From Mucilaginibacter pineti (GTDB lineage: Bacteria; Bacteroidota; Bacteroidia; Sphingobacteriales; Sphingobacteriaceae): a stretch of 64,000 nt of DNA. A program made the position numbers and the translations under genes. The stretch is from assembly GCF_900101875.1 (NCBI RefSeq), contig NZ_FNAI01000002.1:62001-126000 (forward strand), written 5' to 3'. Position 1 is the stretch's first letter; each line of letters begins with the position of its first letter. The notes beneath the pieces are model-generated. The model was not told the DNA's origin. It was given only the letters and a program-made list of their open reading frames with translations, and made no database searches. Below are positions 55,321-64,000 of this stretch, piece by piece.

Positions 55321-56493
55321 ATGAATTTAGTTTTTTTTACGCATCCTTCATTTCTCGGTTCGCAAAGTATGCCCCGCTTTGCAAAAATGTTGTCGGAAGG
55401 GATGGCGCAAAAGGGACATAATGTGCAGGTGTGGTCGCCGAAAGCCAGAGTTAGAAAAACTCCCGGTAATTCTGCGCTCAAAAAATGGTTTGGTTATATA
55501 GATCAATATATAATATTTCCACTTGAAGTAAACCGCCGATTGAAATCGTGCAGTCCGGATACACTTTTTGTATTTACCGATCACGCTCTTGGCCCATGGG
55601 TGCCGCTGGTTGCCCAAAAAAAGCATGTTATTCATTGCCATGATTTCTTAGCTCAACGATCTGCACTGGGACAAATTCCGCAAAACCCCACAAGTAAATC
55701 GGGCCGTATTTATCAATCTTATATAAATAAAGGATATTTAGCAGGGAAAAATTTTATTTCGGTATCGAAGAAGACCCAGGAAGATCTGGCAGAATTTTTA
55801 CCGTTTAAACCCGCTCTGTCAAAGGTTGTTTACAACGGGCTGAACCAGTCGTTTTTAAAATTTGATAAAGCGCAATCTATAAATAAACTTAAAAGTGAAT
55901 TAGCTATTGATTTACAAAGAGGTTACATTTTGCATGTAGGCGGTAATCAATGGTATAAAAACAGGGTTGGGGTAATTGATATATATAATGCTTATCGTAA
56001 AAACTATGAGAGCGCCCTTCCGTTACTGATGATTGGAAGCCCTCCGGTTAGTGAAATAGTTGCAGCTTTTAATAAGTCTGCTTTTAAAAACGATATACAC
56101 TTGTTAACAGGAAAAGACGATGAGTTTGTAAGATCGGCTTATGCCGCCGCATCGGTATTTATTTTTCCATCACTTGCAGAAGGCTTTGGATGGCCAATTG
56201 CCGAAGCTATGGCTTCGGGCTGCCCGGTTGTAACTACCAACCAGGCCCCGATGACTGAAGTAGCTGGCGACGCTGCCTTTTTAGTGCCGGCAATGCCATA
56301 TGATGAGGCTGACAGGCAAAGCTGGGCAGAAGCTGCATCAGCTGTGTTAAATAATGTGATTTCTATGGATGAGGATGAACGTGCAAAAGTTATCAGCAAA
56401 GGATTGTTGAATGTTAAACGATTTGACACGCAGGAAGCTATAAACGAAATTGAGAGTATATACCTGGAAATATTAAACAATGAAAAACTTTAA
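55321..56493 (+). CDS. Glycosyltransferase family 4
   Basis: The 390-residue protein has the GT4 C-terminal 'FPSLAEGFGWPIAEAMASGCPVVTTNQAPMTEVAG' pattern (ExxxxxxxE in 'EGFGWPIAEA') and 'ILHVGGNQWYKNRVG' near residue 200. Its last 14 bp overlap the next gene, implying co-translation. Confidence 0.92.
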   Translation: MNLVFFTHPSFLGSQSMPRFAKMLSEGMAQKGHNVQVWSPKARVRKTPGNSALKKWFGYIDQYIIFPLEVNRRLKSCSPDTLFVFTDHALGPWVPLVAQKKHVIHCHDFLAQRSALGQIPQNPTSKSGRIYQSYINKGYLAGKNFISVSKKTQEDLAEFLPFKPALSKVVYNGLNQSFLKFDKAQSINKLKSELAIDLQRGYILHVGGNQWYKNRVGVIDIYNAYRKNYESALPLLMIGSPPVSEIVAAFNKSAFKNDIHLLTGKDDEFVRSAYAAASVFIFPSLAEGFGWPIAEAMASGCPVVTTNQAPMTEVAGDAAFLVPAMPYDEADRQSWAEAASAVLNNVISMDEDERAKVISKGLLNVKRFDTQEAINEIESIYLEILNNEKL

Positions 56494-57676
56494 AGTACTC
56501 AGAGTTGTGTCCAGCATGAACCCCAGCTTGGGCGGCCCTTCCCAGGGAATCAGAAATTCGATTCCTGAATTAAAAAAATTAGGTGTTGAAAACGAAGTAG
56601 TAGCATTAAATAACCCCGACGAGCCTTTTTTGACAAAAGATGACTTTGTTATTCATGCACTTGGCGAACATAAAGGACCGTGGTGGTATAACGCAAACTT
56701 ATTACCCTGGCTAAAACAAAATTTGTGCAATTATGACGCTGTTATAGTTCACGGCTTGTGGTTATATCATGGATATGCGGTTAATAAAGCGTTAAAATTT
56801 CTGAAAAAAAATAATATTGGCCCGGTACCCCGTGTTTTTGTAATGCCTCACGGTATGCTTGACCCATACTTTCAGAAAGCTGCCGGCCGAAAATTAAAGG
56901 CCATTAGAAACTGGCTTTATTGGAAATTTATTGAGGGCGATTTGATTAATAATGTAGCTGGTGTACTATTTACCACCCAGGATGAATTGTCTTTGGCAAA
57001 ACAGAGTTTTACACCCTATAAACCACAAAAGGAAATTAATGTTGGGTATGGCATAGTTTCTCCCCCTGCTTACTCTTTATTGATGAAAGAGGCTTTTTCA
57101 GAAAAATGCAGTCAAATCAATAAAAATGAACCATTTTTGCTTTTTTTGAGCCGCATTCATGAAAAAAAAGGAGTGGATCTATTAATAGATGCATATGCCT
57201 CTATTCTTAGCGATGAAAACGCAGTATTGCCAAACCTTGTTATTGCCGGCCCTGGTTTGGACACTTCTTATGGCTTGCAGATGCAGGAAATAGTAAACAA
57301 TAATTCAAAATTGAAAAAATTGATACACTTTCCAGGCATGCTTTCAGGAGAGGCAAAGTGGGGCGCTTTTTATACATGCGATGCATTTATTTTACCAAGC
57401 CACCAGGAAAACTTTGGAATATCGGTGGCCGAGGCATTGGCCTGCAGCAAGCCAGTACTAATTTCAAATCAGATAAATATATGGCGTGAGATTGAATCGG
57501 CAGGCGGAGGTATTGTGTTGGAGGATACGCTTAACGGAACTATTAATTTACTAAAGCAATGGCAAAATCTAAATAATTCAGATAGAAAAGCTATGGCTGA
57601 TAATGCAAAAAAGGCATTTGAATTATACTTTAGTATAGCACCTCATGCCATCAATGTAAAAAATGCTCTAGCTTAA
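56480..57676 (+). CDS. Glycosyltransferase family 4
   Basis: The 398-residue protein has the GT4 start 'KVLRVVSSMNPSLGGPSQGIR', an N-terminal 'VMPHGMLDPYF' and the C-terminal 'ILPSHQENFGISVAEALACSKPVL' with 'EAL' in the usual place. Two adjacent GT4 genes with overlap suggest successive sugars in one repeat unit. The substrate is unknown. Confidence 0.92.
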   Translation: MKNFKVLRVVSSMNPSLGGPSQGIRNSIPELKKLGVENEVVALNNPDEPFLTKDDFVIHALGEHKGPWWYNANLLPWLKQNLCNYDAVIVHGLWLYHGYAVNKALKFLKKNNIGPVPRVFVMPHGMLDPYFQKAAGRKLKAIRNWLYWKFIEGDLINNVAGVLFTTQDELSLAKQSFTPYKPQKEINVGYGIVSPPAYSLLMKEAFSEKCSQINKNEPFLLFLSRIHEKKGVDLLIDAYASILSDENAVLPNLVIAGPGLDTSYGLQMQEIVNNNSKLKKLIHFPGMLSGEAKWGAFYTCDAFILPSHQENFGISVAEALACSKPVLISNQINIWREIESAGGGIVLEDTLNGTINLLKQWQNLNNSDRKAMADNAKKAFELYFSIAPHAINVKNALA

Positions 57677-57771
57677 TTTTAATCAAATTAACTAAAATAC
57701 TGATTACATGTATTATGAAGCAATAAACATATCGTTGTTTCTTATTTAATAACTAAAATTACAACTACCAG

Positions 57772-58335
57772 ATGCTTTCCAGTCACGACCCCAAAAATTC
57801 GGATGCATATTTAAGACCGTCATTTCCACTTCTGGATTATTTACGCCGGTACTGCTGGAACATAGTATGGAAGCTGTTTTGCAGTTGGACACCTAATCCG
57901 TTACATAAATGGCGCATTTTTATTTTGCGTTTGTTTGGCGCTAAAATTGGCAAAAGTAATTTTATATATCCCAACTGCAAGATATGGGCGCCATGGCTTT
58001 TAACTACAGAGGATGTGGTTACTATTGGCCCCTATGCCGAAGTTTATAACCCCGGCGGTGTAAGAATTGGCCATCATGCTATTATATCTCAATACGCGTA
58101 TTTATGTGGTGCTACCCATGATTATAATTCTGCAGATTTTACTTATATTAAAAAGGAAATTGTTTTAGAACCCTGGGTATGGATTTGTGCAAAAGCAGTT
58201 GTTTTGCCAGGGGTAAATTGTGCAGAAGGTAGTGTACTGGGAGCAGCTTCGGTTACTTCAAAAAATCTGGAAGCCTGGACGTTGTATGCAGGAAACCCGG
58301 CGGTATCAGTGAAGAAAAGGACTAATTTTCTATAG
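57772..58335 (+). CDS. wcaF: WcaF-like O-acetyltransferase
   Basis: The 187-residue protein has a left-handed beta-helix of hexapeptide repeats ('IGHHAIISQYAYLCGATHDY', 'VWICAKAVVLPGVNCAEGSVLGAASVT') and a short N-terminal helix region. The WcaF group O-acetylates colanic-acid intermediates. Together with the AT3 proteins it suggests a heavily acetylated polymer. The target sugar is not predicted. Confidence 0.85.
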   Translation: MLSSHDPKNSDAYLRPSFPLLDYLRRYCWNIVWKLFCSWTPNPLHKWRIFILRLFGAKIGKSNFIYPNCKIWAPWLLTTEDVVTIGPYAEVYNPGGVRIGHHAIISQYAYLCGATHDYNSADFTYIKKEIVLEPWVWICAKAVVLPGVNCAEGSVLGAASVTSKNLEAWTLYAGNPAVSVKKRTNFL

Positions 58336-58352
58336 GAAACGACAGGCTATCA

Positions 58353-60002
58353 ATGAAAACAGAAGAATTAAAAAATAAATATGATGTGTGTGTAATAGGC
58401 AGCGGTCCGGCCGGTATTATTACTGCATTGGAGTACGCAAAGCTTAATCCATCAAAAGATGTTTTGCTTGTGGAGTATGGGTTTAAAGAGCAACCAGCAG
58501 AAAACCAACTGGATAACTCTATTAAAAACATAAACCCTATAAACCATCATGATCCTTATGAATGTACAAATAAAGGCCTGGGTGGGTCAACTGCTACATG
58601 GGGAGGAAGATGTGTTACGTATGATGAGGTAGATTTTGTTGACAGACCTGTGGTAAACGGGGGCTGTACCTGGGATGTTAGCTTGTTTAATGAAGTAAAT
58701 GAATATTTGCCGCAAACTACAGCTTACTTTGAATGTGGCGAACCTGTTTTTGATCTAAATAAAATACCCGAATTTAAAGATCAGCGAATAGCCGAAGGTT
58801 TTGTTGAAGGTCACATAACAGATTCGGTAGTTGAACGATGGAGCATGCCCACACGCTTTGGCGACCGATATGCTAAAGAAATTTTGGAATGTCCGAACCT
58901 GTTTTTGATTGATGCGTCAGAAGCGAGAACCTTTTCTGCGCCTGAAGCCGATGGAACTGTTTCAACGCTGGAAATCAGAAACGTTAAAGATAAATCGATA
59001 AGAAAAGTTAACGCGTCGGTTTTTGTTTTGGCAGCCGGCACGCAGGAAACAACCCGCATCCTGCTCCGTAACCAACAGCTATTTAGCCTGTTACCGCAGC
59101 CTCCTGTGGCTTTAGGTAAATATTACCAGGGCCATTTATCCGGTAAAATTGCAACTGTACGCTTTAAAGGTGATCCTAAAAAAACCGATTACGGCTTTTT
59201 GAATGATAAGGATGGTATATATTTAAGACGGCGTTTTCAGTTTTCAACAAAATTTCTGGTTGAAAATAATTTATTGAATACCGCCATATGGCTTGATAAC
59301 CCACTTTATTTCGATCCTAAACATAAAAGCGGGGCAATGTCATTTATGTACCTGGCAATGATAACACCGGTATTAGGTAAAAAACTGGCCCCCCCTGCCA
59401 TAGCACACTCTATTACTAAAGGTGAAGTTAAAGGAGTTGGAAAACATATTTGGAATGTTGTTAAAGATTTGCCAGGTTCATTGCTAACACCCGCATCTAT
59501 ATTTTACAAAAGGTATTGTTTAAAACGCAAACTGCCTGGTGTGTTTTTGTTTAGTCCTCAAAATCGTTACGCGCTTCATTTTCATTCAGAACAGGTGCCG
59601 GATATTAACAATTATATGGAACTGGGCCCCGATGGAGAAGAACTGATCATTAATTATTCACTTACCGATGCAGATATACAGTCGGTAATTGATTTACATA
59701 AAGAGCTGGATAAGTGGTTGCGTGATCATAACTGCGGCGAACTGGAGTACTGGTTTAAGCCCGAAGAATTTATTGATGCTATAAGGCAAATGTCAAAGGA
59801 TGGTATCCATCAATCCGGCACTACCAGAATAGCCGATTCTGCTGAGGCAGGTGTTGTTGATACCGATTTAAAGCTTTGGGGTACAAAAAATGTATTCGTT
59901 TGCAGCAGCTCGGTGTTTCCTACTTCCGGCCAGGCAAATCCTACTTTTTATTTAGGAGCATTTGCGGTGCGACTGGCAAACCATTTAACTAAGATTATAT
60001 GA
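58353..60002 (+). CDS. GMC-family FAD oxidoreductase
   Basis: The 549-residue protein has the FAD-binding 'CVIGSGPAGIITALEYA' (about residues 11-27) and 'NKGLGGSTATWGGRCV' (about 73-88), and the GMC C-terminal domain with 'GIHQSGTTRIADS' and 'GQANPTFYLGAFAVRLA', where the His and Asn of the active site are expected. There is no signal peptide. Members oxidise alcohols, including sugars. The 4-bp overlap with the aldo-keto reductase gene suggests that the two act as a pair, perhaps on a nucleotide- or lipid-linked sugar. Confidence 0.85.
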   Translation: MKTEELKNKYDVCVIGSGPAGIITALEYAKLNPSKDVLLVEYGFKEQPAENQLDNSIKNINPINHHDPYECTNKGLGGSTATWGGRCVTYDEVDFVDRPVVNGGCTWDVSLFNEVNEYLPQTTAYFECGEPVFDLNKIPEFKDQRIAEGFVEGHITDSVVERWSMPTRFGDRYAKEILECPNLFLIDASEARTFSAPEADGTVSTLEIRNVKDKSIRKVNASVFVLAAGTQETTRILLRNQQLFSLLPQPPVALGKYYQGHLSGKIATVRFKGDPKKTDYGFLNDKDGIYLRRRFQFSTKFLVENNLLNTAIWLDNPLYFDPKHKSGAMSFMYLAMITPVLGKKLAPPAIAHSITKGEVKGVGKHIWNVVKDLPGSLLTPASIFYKRYCLKRKLPGVFLFSPQNRYALHFHSEQVPDINNYMELGPDGEELIINYSLTDADIQSVIDLHKELDKWLRDHNCGELEYWFKPEEFIDAIRQMSKDGIHQSGTTRIADSAEAGVVDTDLKLWGTKNVFVCSSSVFPTSGQANPTFYLGAFAVRLANHLTKII

Positions 60003-60841
60003 AAAAAACAGAACTTGTAAAAGGTATATCATCATCGGTCTTAGGATTTGGATGCGCCCCTATATTAGGCTCGGTTGATGCAAAAACTGCACTGCGTGCC
60101 CTTGATTGTGCTATAGACTGCGGTATAAATCACTTTGATTTGGCACGGTCTTACGGTTACGGGGATGCCGAAGGCTTTATAGGTAAGGTTATTAAAAACC
60201 GAAGAGATGATATGGTGATAGCAAGCAAATTTGGTATAAAGGCAAATTGGAAAGCTGCCATATTAAAACCGGTTAAACCGCTGTTACGAGGTTTGATAAA
60301 TAATATTAAAAAGCAAAATGCCTCGAAGCCGCAGCCTGTTGTATCCAATAATATAGTAGTTGCAGATCGTTTTCATAACCGTATTCCTTTGAATGGGAAT
60401 GAAATGCGTAAAAGTCTTGAAAAAAGTTTGCGTGAGTTAAATACAGATTATTTGGATTACTTTTTTATTCATGAACCGCTTGAAACTATTCATGAAATTG
60501 AAGATTTGCTTACTACCGCAGACAAATTGAAAGCAGAAGGAAAAATAAGGGCATTGGGTTTGGCATATATGCGCAGCCAGGAGCATTTACACACAGCCTA
60601 TATCAATAAATTTGATCTGCTTCAGTTTGATAACTCGCCAGGAGCACCAGGATATGAGGATACACTCATAAAAAGAGGAGATAAGCCTAATATTCTGTTT
60701 TCTCCCCTGCGTGGAGGTACAACATCAATGAAGCCCGATGAAAAGTTAAAAAAGCTTTTTGATGATTTTCAAAACAGTGTTATTCTTTGTTCAATGTTTA
60801 ATGAAAAGCATATTAAAGCCAATGCTGCTTTATTGAGTTAA
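59999..60841 (+). CDS. Aldo/keto reductase
   Basis: The 280-residue protein has the catalytic tetrad: Asp47 and Tyr52 in 'FDLARSYGYGDAE', Lys77 in 'ASKFGIK' and His158 in 'FFIHEPLE'. It is a little shorter than the usual 310-330 residues, mainly at the C-terminus. It overlaps the GMC gene by 4 bp (ATGA). In a polysaccharide cluster it may interconvert keto and hydroxyl sugar forms, but the substrate is unknown. Confidence 0.85.
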   Translation: MKKTELVKGISSSVLGFGCAPILGSVDAKTALRALDCAIDCGINHFDLARSYGYGDAEGFIGKVIKNRRDDMVIASKFGIKANWKAAILKPVKPLLRGLINNIKKQNASKPQPVVSNNIVVADRFHNRIPLNGNEMRKSLEKSLRELNTDYLDYFFIHEPLETIHEIEDLLTTADKLKAEGKIRALGLAYMRSQEHLHTAYINKFDLLQFDNSPGAPGYEDTLIKRGDKPNILFSPLRGGTTSMKPDEKLKKLFDDFQNSVILCSMFNEKHIKANAALLS

Positions 60842-60953
60842 TGTTGCGGTAAATAATCGCGACTTATAATTATTAGCGTGGGGCTGGCTCTATACAATTA
60901 AAATAATCTTCATTTACATACTATAATGAAATTCTTTAAAATCTGAATACACT

Positions 60954-61769
60954 ATGATATCAGTTCTAATACTTACAAAAAACGAAGAACAGGATTTACC
61001 TGATTGCTTGAAGTCGGTATCGTGGTGTGATGATATTCATGTTTTTGATTCCTTCAGTGATGACAGAACAGCCGAAATCGCAACAGCGGCAGGAGCAACA
61101 ATTACAAAAAGAAAATTTGATAATTGGTCGGCTCACCAAAATTGGGGGTTATCCAATATTCCTTTTAAATACCCCTGGGTTTTGTATATTGATGCTGATG
61201 AGCGAGTGTCTGAAAGTTTATATGAAAGTTTAAAAAACTTCAATTTTGACGATGATAAAGCCGTTGCATATGAAATCCAGCGACGTGATTTTTCATGGGA
61301 CGGCACCTGGCTTAAACATGCCCAGATCTCACCCTATTATTTGAGGTTTTTTAAACCCAATAAAATGAGGTATGAGCGTTTGGTAAACCCTATCTCCATA
61401 CCCGATGGCCCTATAGGAAAAATAACCGGCTACCTGGATCATTACCCGTTTAGCAAGGGAATTAAATATTGGATATCACGCCATTTAAGCTATGCCGATA
61501 TGGAAGCAGCAACGAGATTAGAAGATATGGGGAAAGGTTCAAAATTTTCACTTTCCAAAGCGTTATTCAGTAAGGATTTTACCGAACGCCGTTACAATCA
61601 AAAAGGAATATTTTATAAAATACCTGGCAGACCAATCGTAAAATGGCTGTATATGGTAGTTTGGCGGAGGGCATTTTTAGATGGTAAGGCTGGGGTTACA
61701 TATGCAACACTTCAGGCTATCTATGAGTACTTTATTGTGCTGAGAACTAAGGAATTATTAAAAAAGTGA
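60954..61769 (+). CDS. Glycosyltransferase family 2 (WaaE/KdtX-like)
   Basis: The 271-residue protein has 'ISVLILTKNEEQDLPDCLKSVSW', 'VFDSFSDDRT' and 'LYIDADERVS' (DxD). This pattern is shared with WaaE/KdtX enzymes and many exopolysaccharide glycosyltransferases. The 112 bp before it hold no gene. Substrate unknown. Confidence 0.88.
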   Translation: MISVLILTKNEEQDLPDCLKSVSWCDDIHVFDSFSDDRTAEIATAAGATITKRKFDNWSAHQNWGLSNIPFKYPWVLYIDADERVSESLYESLKNFNFDDDKAVAYEIQRRDFSWDGTWLKHAQISPYYLRFFKPNKMRYERLVNPISIPDGPIGKITGYLDHYPFSKGIKYWISRHLSYADMEAATRLEDMGKGSKFSLSKALFSKDFTERRYNQKGIFYKIPGRPIVKWLYMVVWRRAFLDGKAGVTYATLQAIYEYFIVLRTKELLKK

Positions 61770-61819
61770 CCCTACATAATGTTTATAATTTATAACACCC
61801 CTAATCTTTTCAATTAACT

Positions 61820-62968
61820 ATGAATCAAACGATTGCAAAAGATAAAAAAAGACATATAATAGAATTGGATGGCATGCGCGGGCTTGCGGTTTTAATTGTT
61901 ATGATGTTTCATTTTAACGTAATGAGCCTGGTACCCGTCAATATTATTGATGGTTTTTTTAGTCGGTTATTAAATGCTGGATGGATAGGTGTAGATATGT
62001 TTTTTGCACTATCCGGGTTTTTGATTACCGGTATTTTGATAGAAAGTAAAAAAAGAGGGAATTATTTTGTTTCATTTTACTATAAGAGAACTTTAAGAAT
62101 ATTTCCATTATACTATTTATACCTGATAGTTTTATTTGTTTTATTTTACCCGCTTATTATTAATAAGATTAGTGCCTTTGAGATGAATAAAGTGAGGTAT
62201 TCTCAAAGTATACAGATTTGGTTTTGGCTATATCTTTCAAATATAAAACAAGCTGTAAGTGGTAAATTTTCATCGGCAGGTTCGGCGCATTTGTGGTCAT
62301 TGGCAATAGAGGAACAGTTTTATTTAGTTTGGCCGCTGATAGTTTATATAACATCTTTAAAGTGGTTAAGAAACATAAGTATTGGAATTATCATATCTTC
62401 TTTGCTCTTAAGAATTTATTTGCACTCCATAGGCTGGGGAGCTTTATCAATTTATGAATTTACCTTTACCCGAATTGACACTCTGGCATTTGGATCGTTA
62501 GTGGCCGTATGCGTTAAAAATTACAGCCACATACCTTACCAAAAAATAACTTACCTGTTTTACTTTTTACTGGCTTGTGCAATTCTTACACTTGGTTTTT
62601 TTGGTTCTGATTATCATGAAAGTCCGGCAATCTATGTTTTTTCATTCACATTGCTTGGCGCCACATTTGCTACTTTGATATTGCTCCTGCAAGCACACGT
62701 AAAGTTTAATTTCGGTATCAGGAAGGTTTTTTTAACAAGGTGGCTGGTTTTTTTAGGGAAATATAGCTATGCCTTGTATATTTTCCACCCGTTTGTACGC
62801 TTTATTTTATCAAAAGCATTTGGCAAACCGGTTATGTATTTCAACAGCCAAATTCCCTGGCAGTTGTTTTTTATGATCACCGGGATATTACTGTCTATAT
62901 TAATTTCTCAACTGAGTTGGCATCTGTTTGAAAAGCATTTTTTGCGTTTAAAAGACAAAATAAAATAA
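61820..62968 (+). CDS. Acyltransferase 3 membrane protein
   Basis: The 382-residue protein has about ten helices with 'ELDGMRGLAVLIVMMFHF' (first-helix RGxA and His), 'GVDMFFALSGFLITGIL', 'SFYYKRTLRIFPLYY' and 'HLWSLAIEEQFYLVWP'. It is the second sugar O-acyltransferase of this kind in the cluster. Confidence 0.92.
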   Translation: MNQTIAKDKKRHIIELDGMRGLAVLIVMMFHFNVMSLVPVNIIDGFFSRLLNAGWIGVDMFFALSGFLITGILIESKKRGNYFVSFYYKRTLRIFPLYYLYLIVLFVLFYPLIINKISAFEMNKVRYSQSIQIWFWLYLSNIKQAVSGKFSSAGSAHLWSLAIEEQFYLVWPLIVYITSLKWLRNISIGIIISSLLLRIYLHSIGWGALSIYEFTFTRIDTLAFGSLVAVCVKNYSHIPYQKITYLFYFLLACAILTLGFFGSDYHESPAIYVFSFTLLGATFATLILLLQAHVKFNFGIRKVFLTRWLVFLGKYSYALYIFHPFVRFILSKAFGKPVMYFNSQIPWQLFFMITGILLSILISQLSWHLFEKHFLRLKDKIK

Positions 62969-63133
62969 ACTGGATAATTTACGATCCCATGTTAGAATAG
63001 ATTTAAGCAGGCGATATTATATCAGCATTTATTGGTACATGGTATCAATGAAAAAAAGTAATATCAAATAATTGAAATAATTTCTAATTATTGCTTTATA
63101 TTTTATTATAATTTTAAAAAATACTATTTAGTA

Positions 63134-63163
63134 TTGATGAAATTGAAATTTTAATTATATTTG
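63134..63163 (+). promoter_or_regulatory. Promoter candidate before the last acyltransferase gene
   Basis: TTG (63134-63136) and TATATTTG (63156-63163) are 19 bp apart, 85 bp upstream of the last start codon. The 280-bp gap around it is very AT-rich and has no gene. Confidence 0.65.
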
Positions 63164-63248
63164 ATAAACTTCAGAAGTTCGCTTCATCCCCTATATTGTG
63201 GAAAATGTTTTAATCGAATTAAGTTTTAAACTATATGCATAAATATTT

Positions 63249-64000
63249 ATGAAACCTGGCTCGATAAGATTTATTCTGGCATTCACTGTAATTCTTTTTC
63301 ACATCACGAAACTTGTTTTTTTAGGCCATTTTGCTGTTTGCTGTTTTTTTATTTTAAGCGGATATTGGATTACGTTCATGTATCAAAAAAAATATGTGAA
63401 ATTTAAAAACCCGCTTTTTGTTTTTTATATAAGCAGAATATGGCGGTTATTCCCCGTTTTTTTATTGTTTAATCTTTTGGGAGGCGTATTTACATATTTT
63501 TATAACCCCGGTATTTTTCAAGCACTCTCAACTTTTAGTGCGCTAAAAATAACCGGATATATTTTCTCCAACATATTTCTTTTAGGCTTCAACCACATCA
63601 CCCCCGTTTTTTTAATACCTGCCTGGTCATTAGATATTGAATTTCAGTTTTATTTGATTTATCCGGCTTTGCTTAGCTGGTTATGTAAGCTCAATTACAA
63701 AGCGTTTATAGGGGTAATTTTATTGGCGGTTTTAATTAATTTAGTTTTCGCTAAAGGTTTTATTTCAAAAACGTTACTTTATTATATAGCATTTTTCCTA
63801 ATTGGTATTTTAATTTATTTGAAGAATTTAACTTTTAATAAAAATATAGAAAGCGGGGCGCTTATTTTATTTGTTTTAATTTTGGCCACCAATTATTTAA
63901 TACCCGGTTTAAGGAAAATTACGGTAGGCAATAATGCAACTGATTATAACATGTATTTAAATGAAACTTTACCATTATTAATTATTCCTGCTATTAGTAA
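63249..64000 (+). CDS. Acyltransferase 3 membrane protein, truncated by window end
   Basis: The ATG at 63249 opens a frame that runs to the right edge (250 codons visible). It contains the AT3 motifs 'FFILSGYWIT', 'SRIWRLFPVF' and 'AWSLDIEFQFYLIYP' and about seven helices. The first helix lacks the usual RGxA motif, reading 'GSIRFILAFTVILFH', with the catalytic-type His retained. It is probably a third polysaccharide acyltransferase; its end is outside the window. Confidence 0.85.
   Translation, partial: MKPGSIRFILAFTVILFHITKLVFLGHFAVCCFFILSGYWITFMYQKKYVKFKNPLFVFYISRIWRLFPVFLLFNLLGGVFTYFYNPGIFQALSTFSALKITGYIFSNIFLLGFNHITPVFLIPAWSLDIEFQFYLIYPALLSWLCKLNYKAFIGVILLAVLINLVFAKGFISKTLLYYIAFFLIGILIYLKNLTFNKNIESGALILFVLILATNYLIPGLRKITVGNNATDYNMYLNETLPLLIIPAIS

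Overview
The window is a chromosomal segment of a member of the Bacteroidota, most likely Sphingobacteriaceae and close to Mucilaginibacter or Pedobacter. This rests on several signs seen in the sequence: a GldG-type gliding/ABC gene at the left edge, promoters of the TTG-N(18-20)-TAnnTTTG form, almost no Shine-Dalgarno sequences, Oar-like TonB receptor and DUF4397 lipoprotein genes, and the tRNA-tuf-tRNA(Trp)-secE-nusG-ribosomal protein-rpoBC order. The genus is inference.

Region by region. Positions 1-6.9 kb hold the end of gldG, dnaN, two DUF4397 lipoproteins, a DedA membrane protein, and three genes on the minus strand (a secreted protein of unknown role, a zinc phospholipase C/S1-P1-like protein, a methyltransferase). 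Positions 7-14.1 kb are housekeeping: rpsT, radC, a small acidic protein, pheT, a coiled-coil protein plus zapA, a strong 6S RNA candidate, rny and an Mpo1-like membrane protein. Positions 14.2-23 kb carry a large TonB-dependent receptor, a two-domain OlsF-type acyltransferase, a helix-hairpin-helix protein overlapping apt, a repeat-rich gap with a free-standing EF-Tu domain III homologue, and an acyl-CoA dehydrogenase. Positions 23-26 kb contain a small decayed patch, then rpsU, xerC-like and hpf, then tRNA-Thr, Tyr, Gly and Thr.

Positions 26.2-39.2 kb are the translation/transcription block: tuf, tRNA-Trp, secE, nusG, rplK, rplA, rplJ, rplL, rpoB and rpoC, ending in a clear terminator. A DUF3467 gene follows.

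Positions 39.7-64 kb form an AT-richer, one-direction exopolysaccharide cluster that runs off the right edge. It starts with a secreted 830-residue protein of unknown family. Next come outer-membrane export (Wza-like) and co-polymerase/tyrosine kinase (Wzc-like) genes, a UDP-glucuronate-epimerase-like enzyme, a Wzx-like flippase, a Wzy-like polymerase, seven glycosyltransferases, three acyltransferase-3 membrane proteins, a WcaF-like acetyltransferase, and a translationally overlapping GMC oxidoreductase/aldo-keto reductase pair. Together they suggest a Wzx/Wzy-dependent, probably acidic and heavily acylated polysaccharide. No initiating phosphoglycosyltransferase is inside the window.

The most interesting signals lie between genes. 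rpsU and hpf each carry a full Shine-Dalgarno sequence in a genome that otherwise ignores them, which fits control by ribosomes lacking bS21. Several intergenic gaps, including those inside the rplL-rpoB-rpoC operon, hold long hairpins built from repeated short DNA words.
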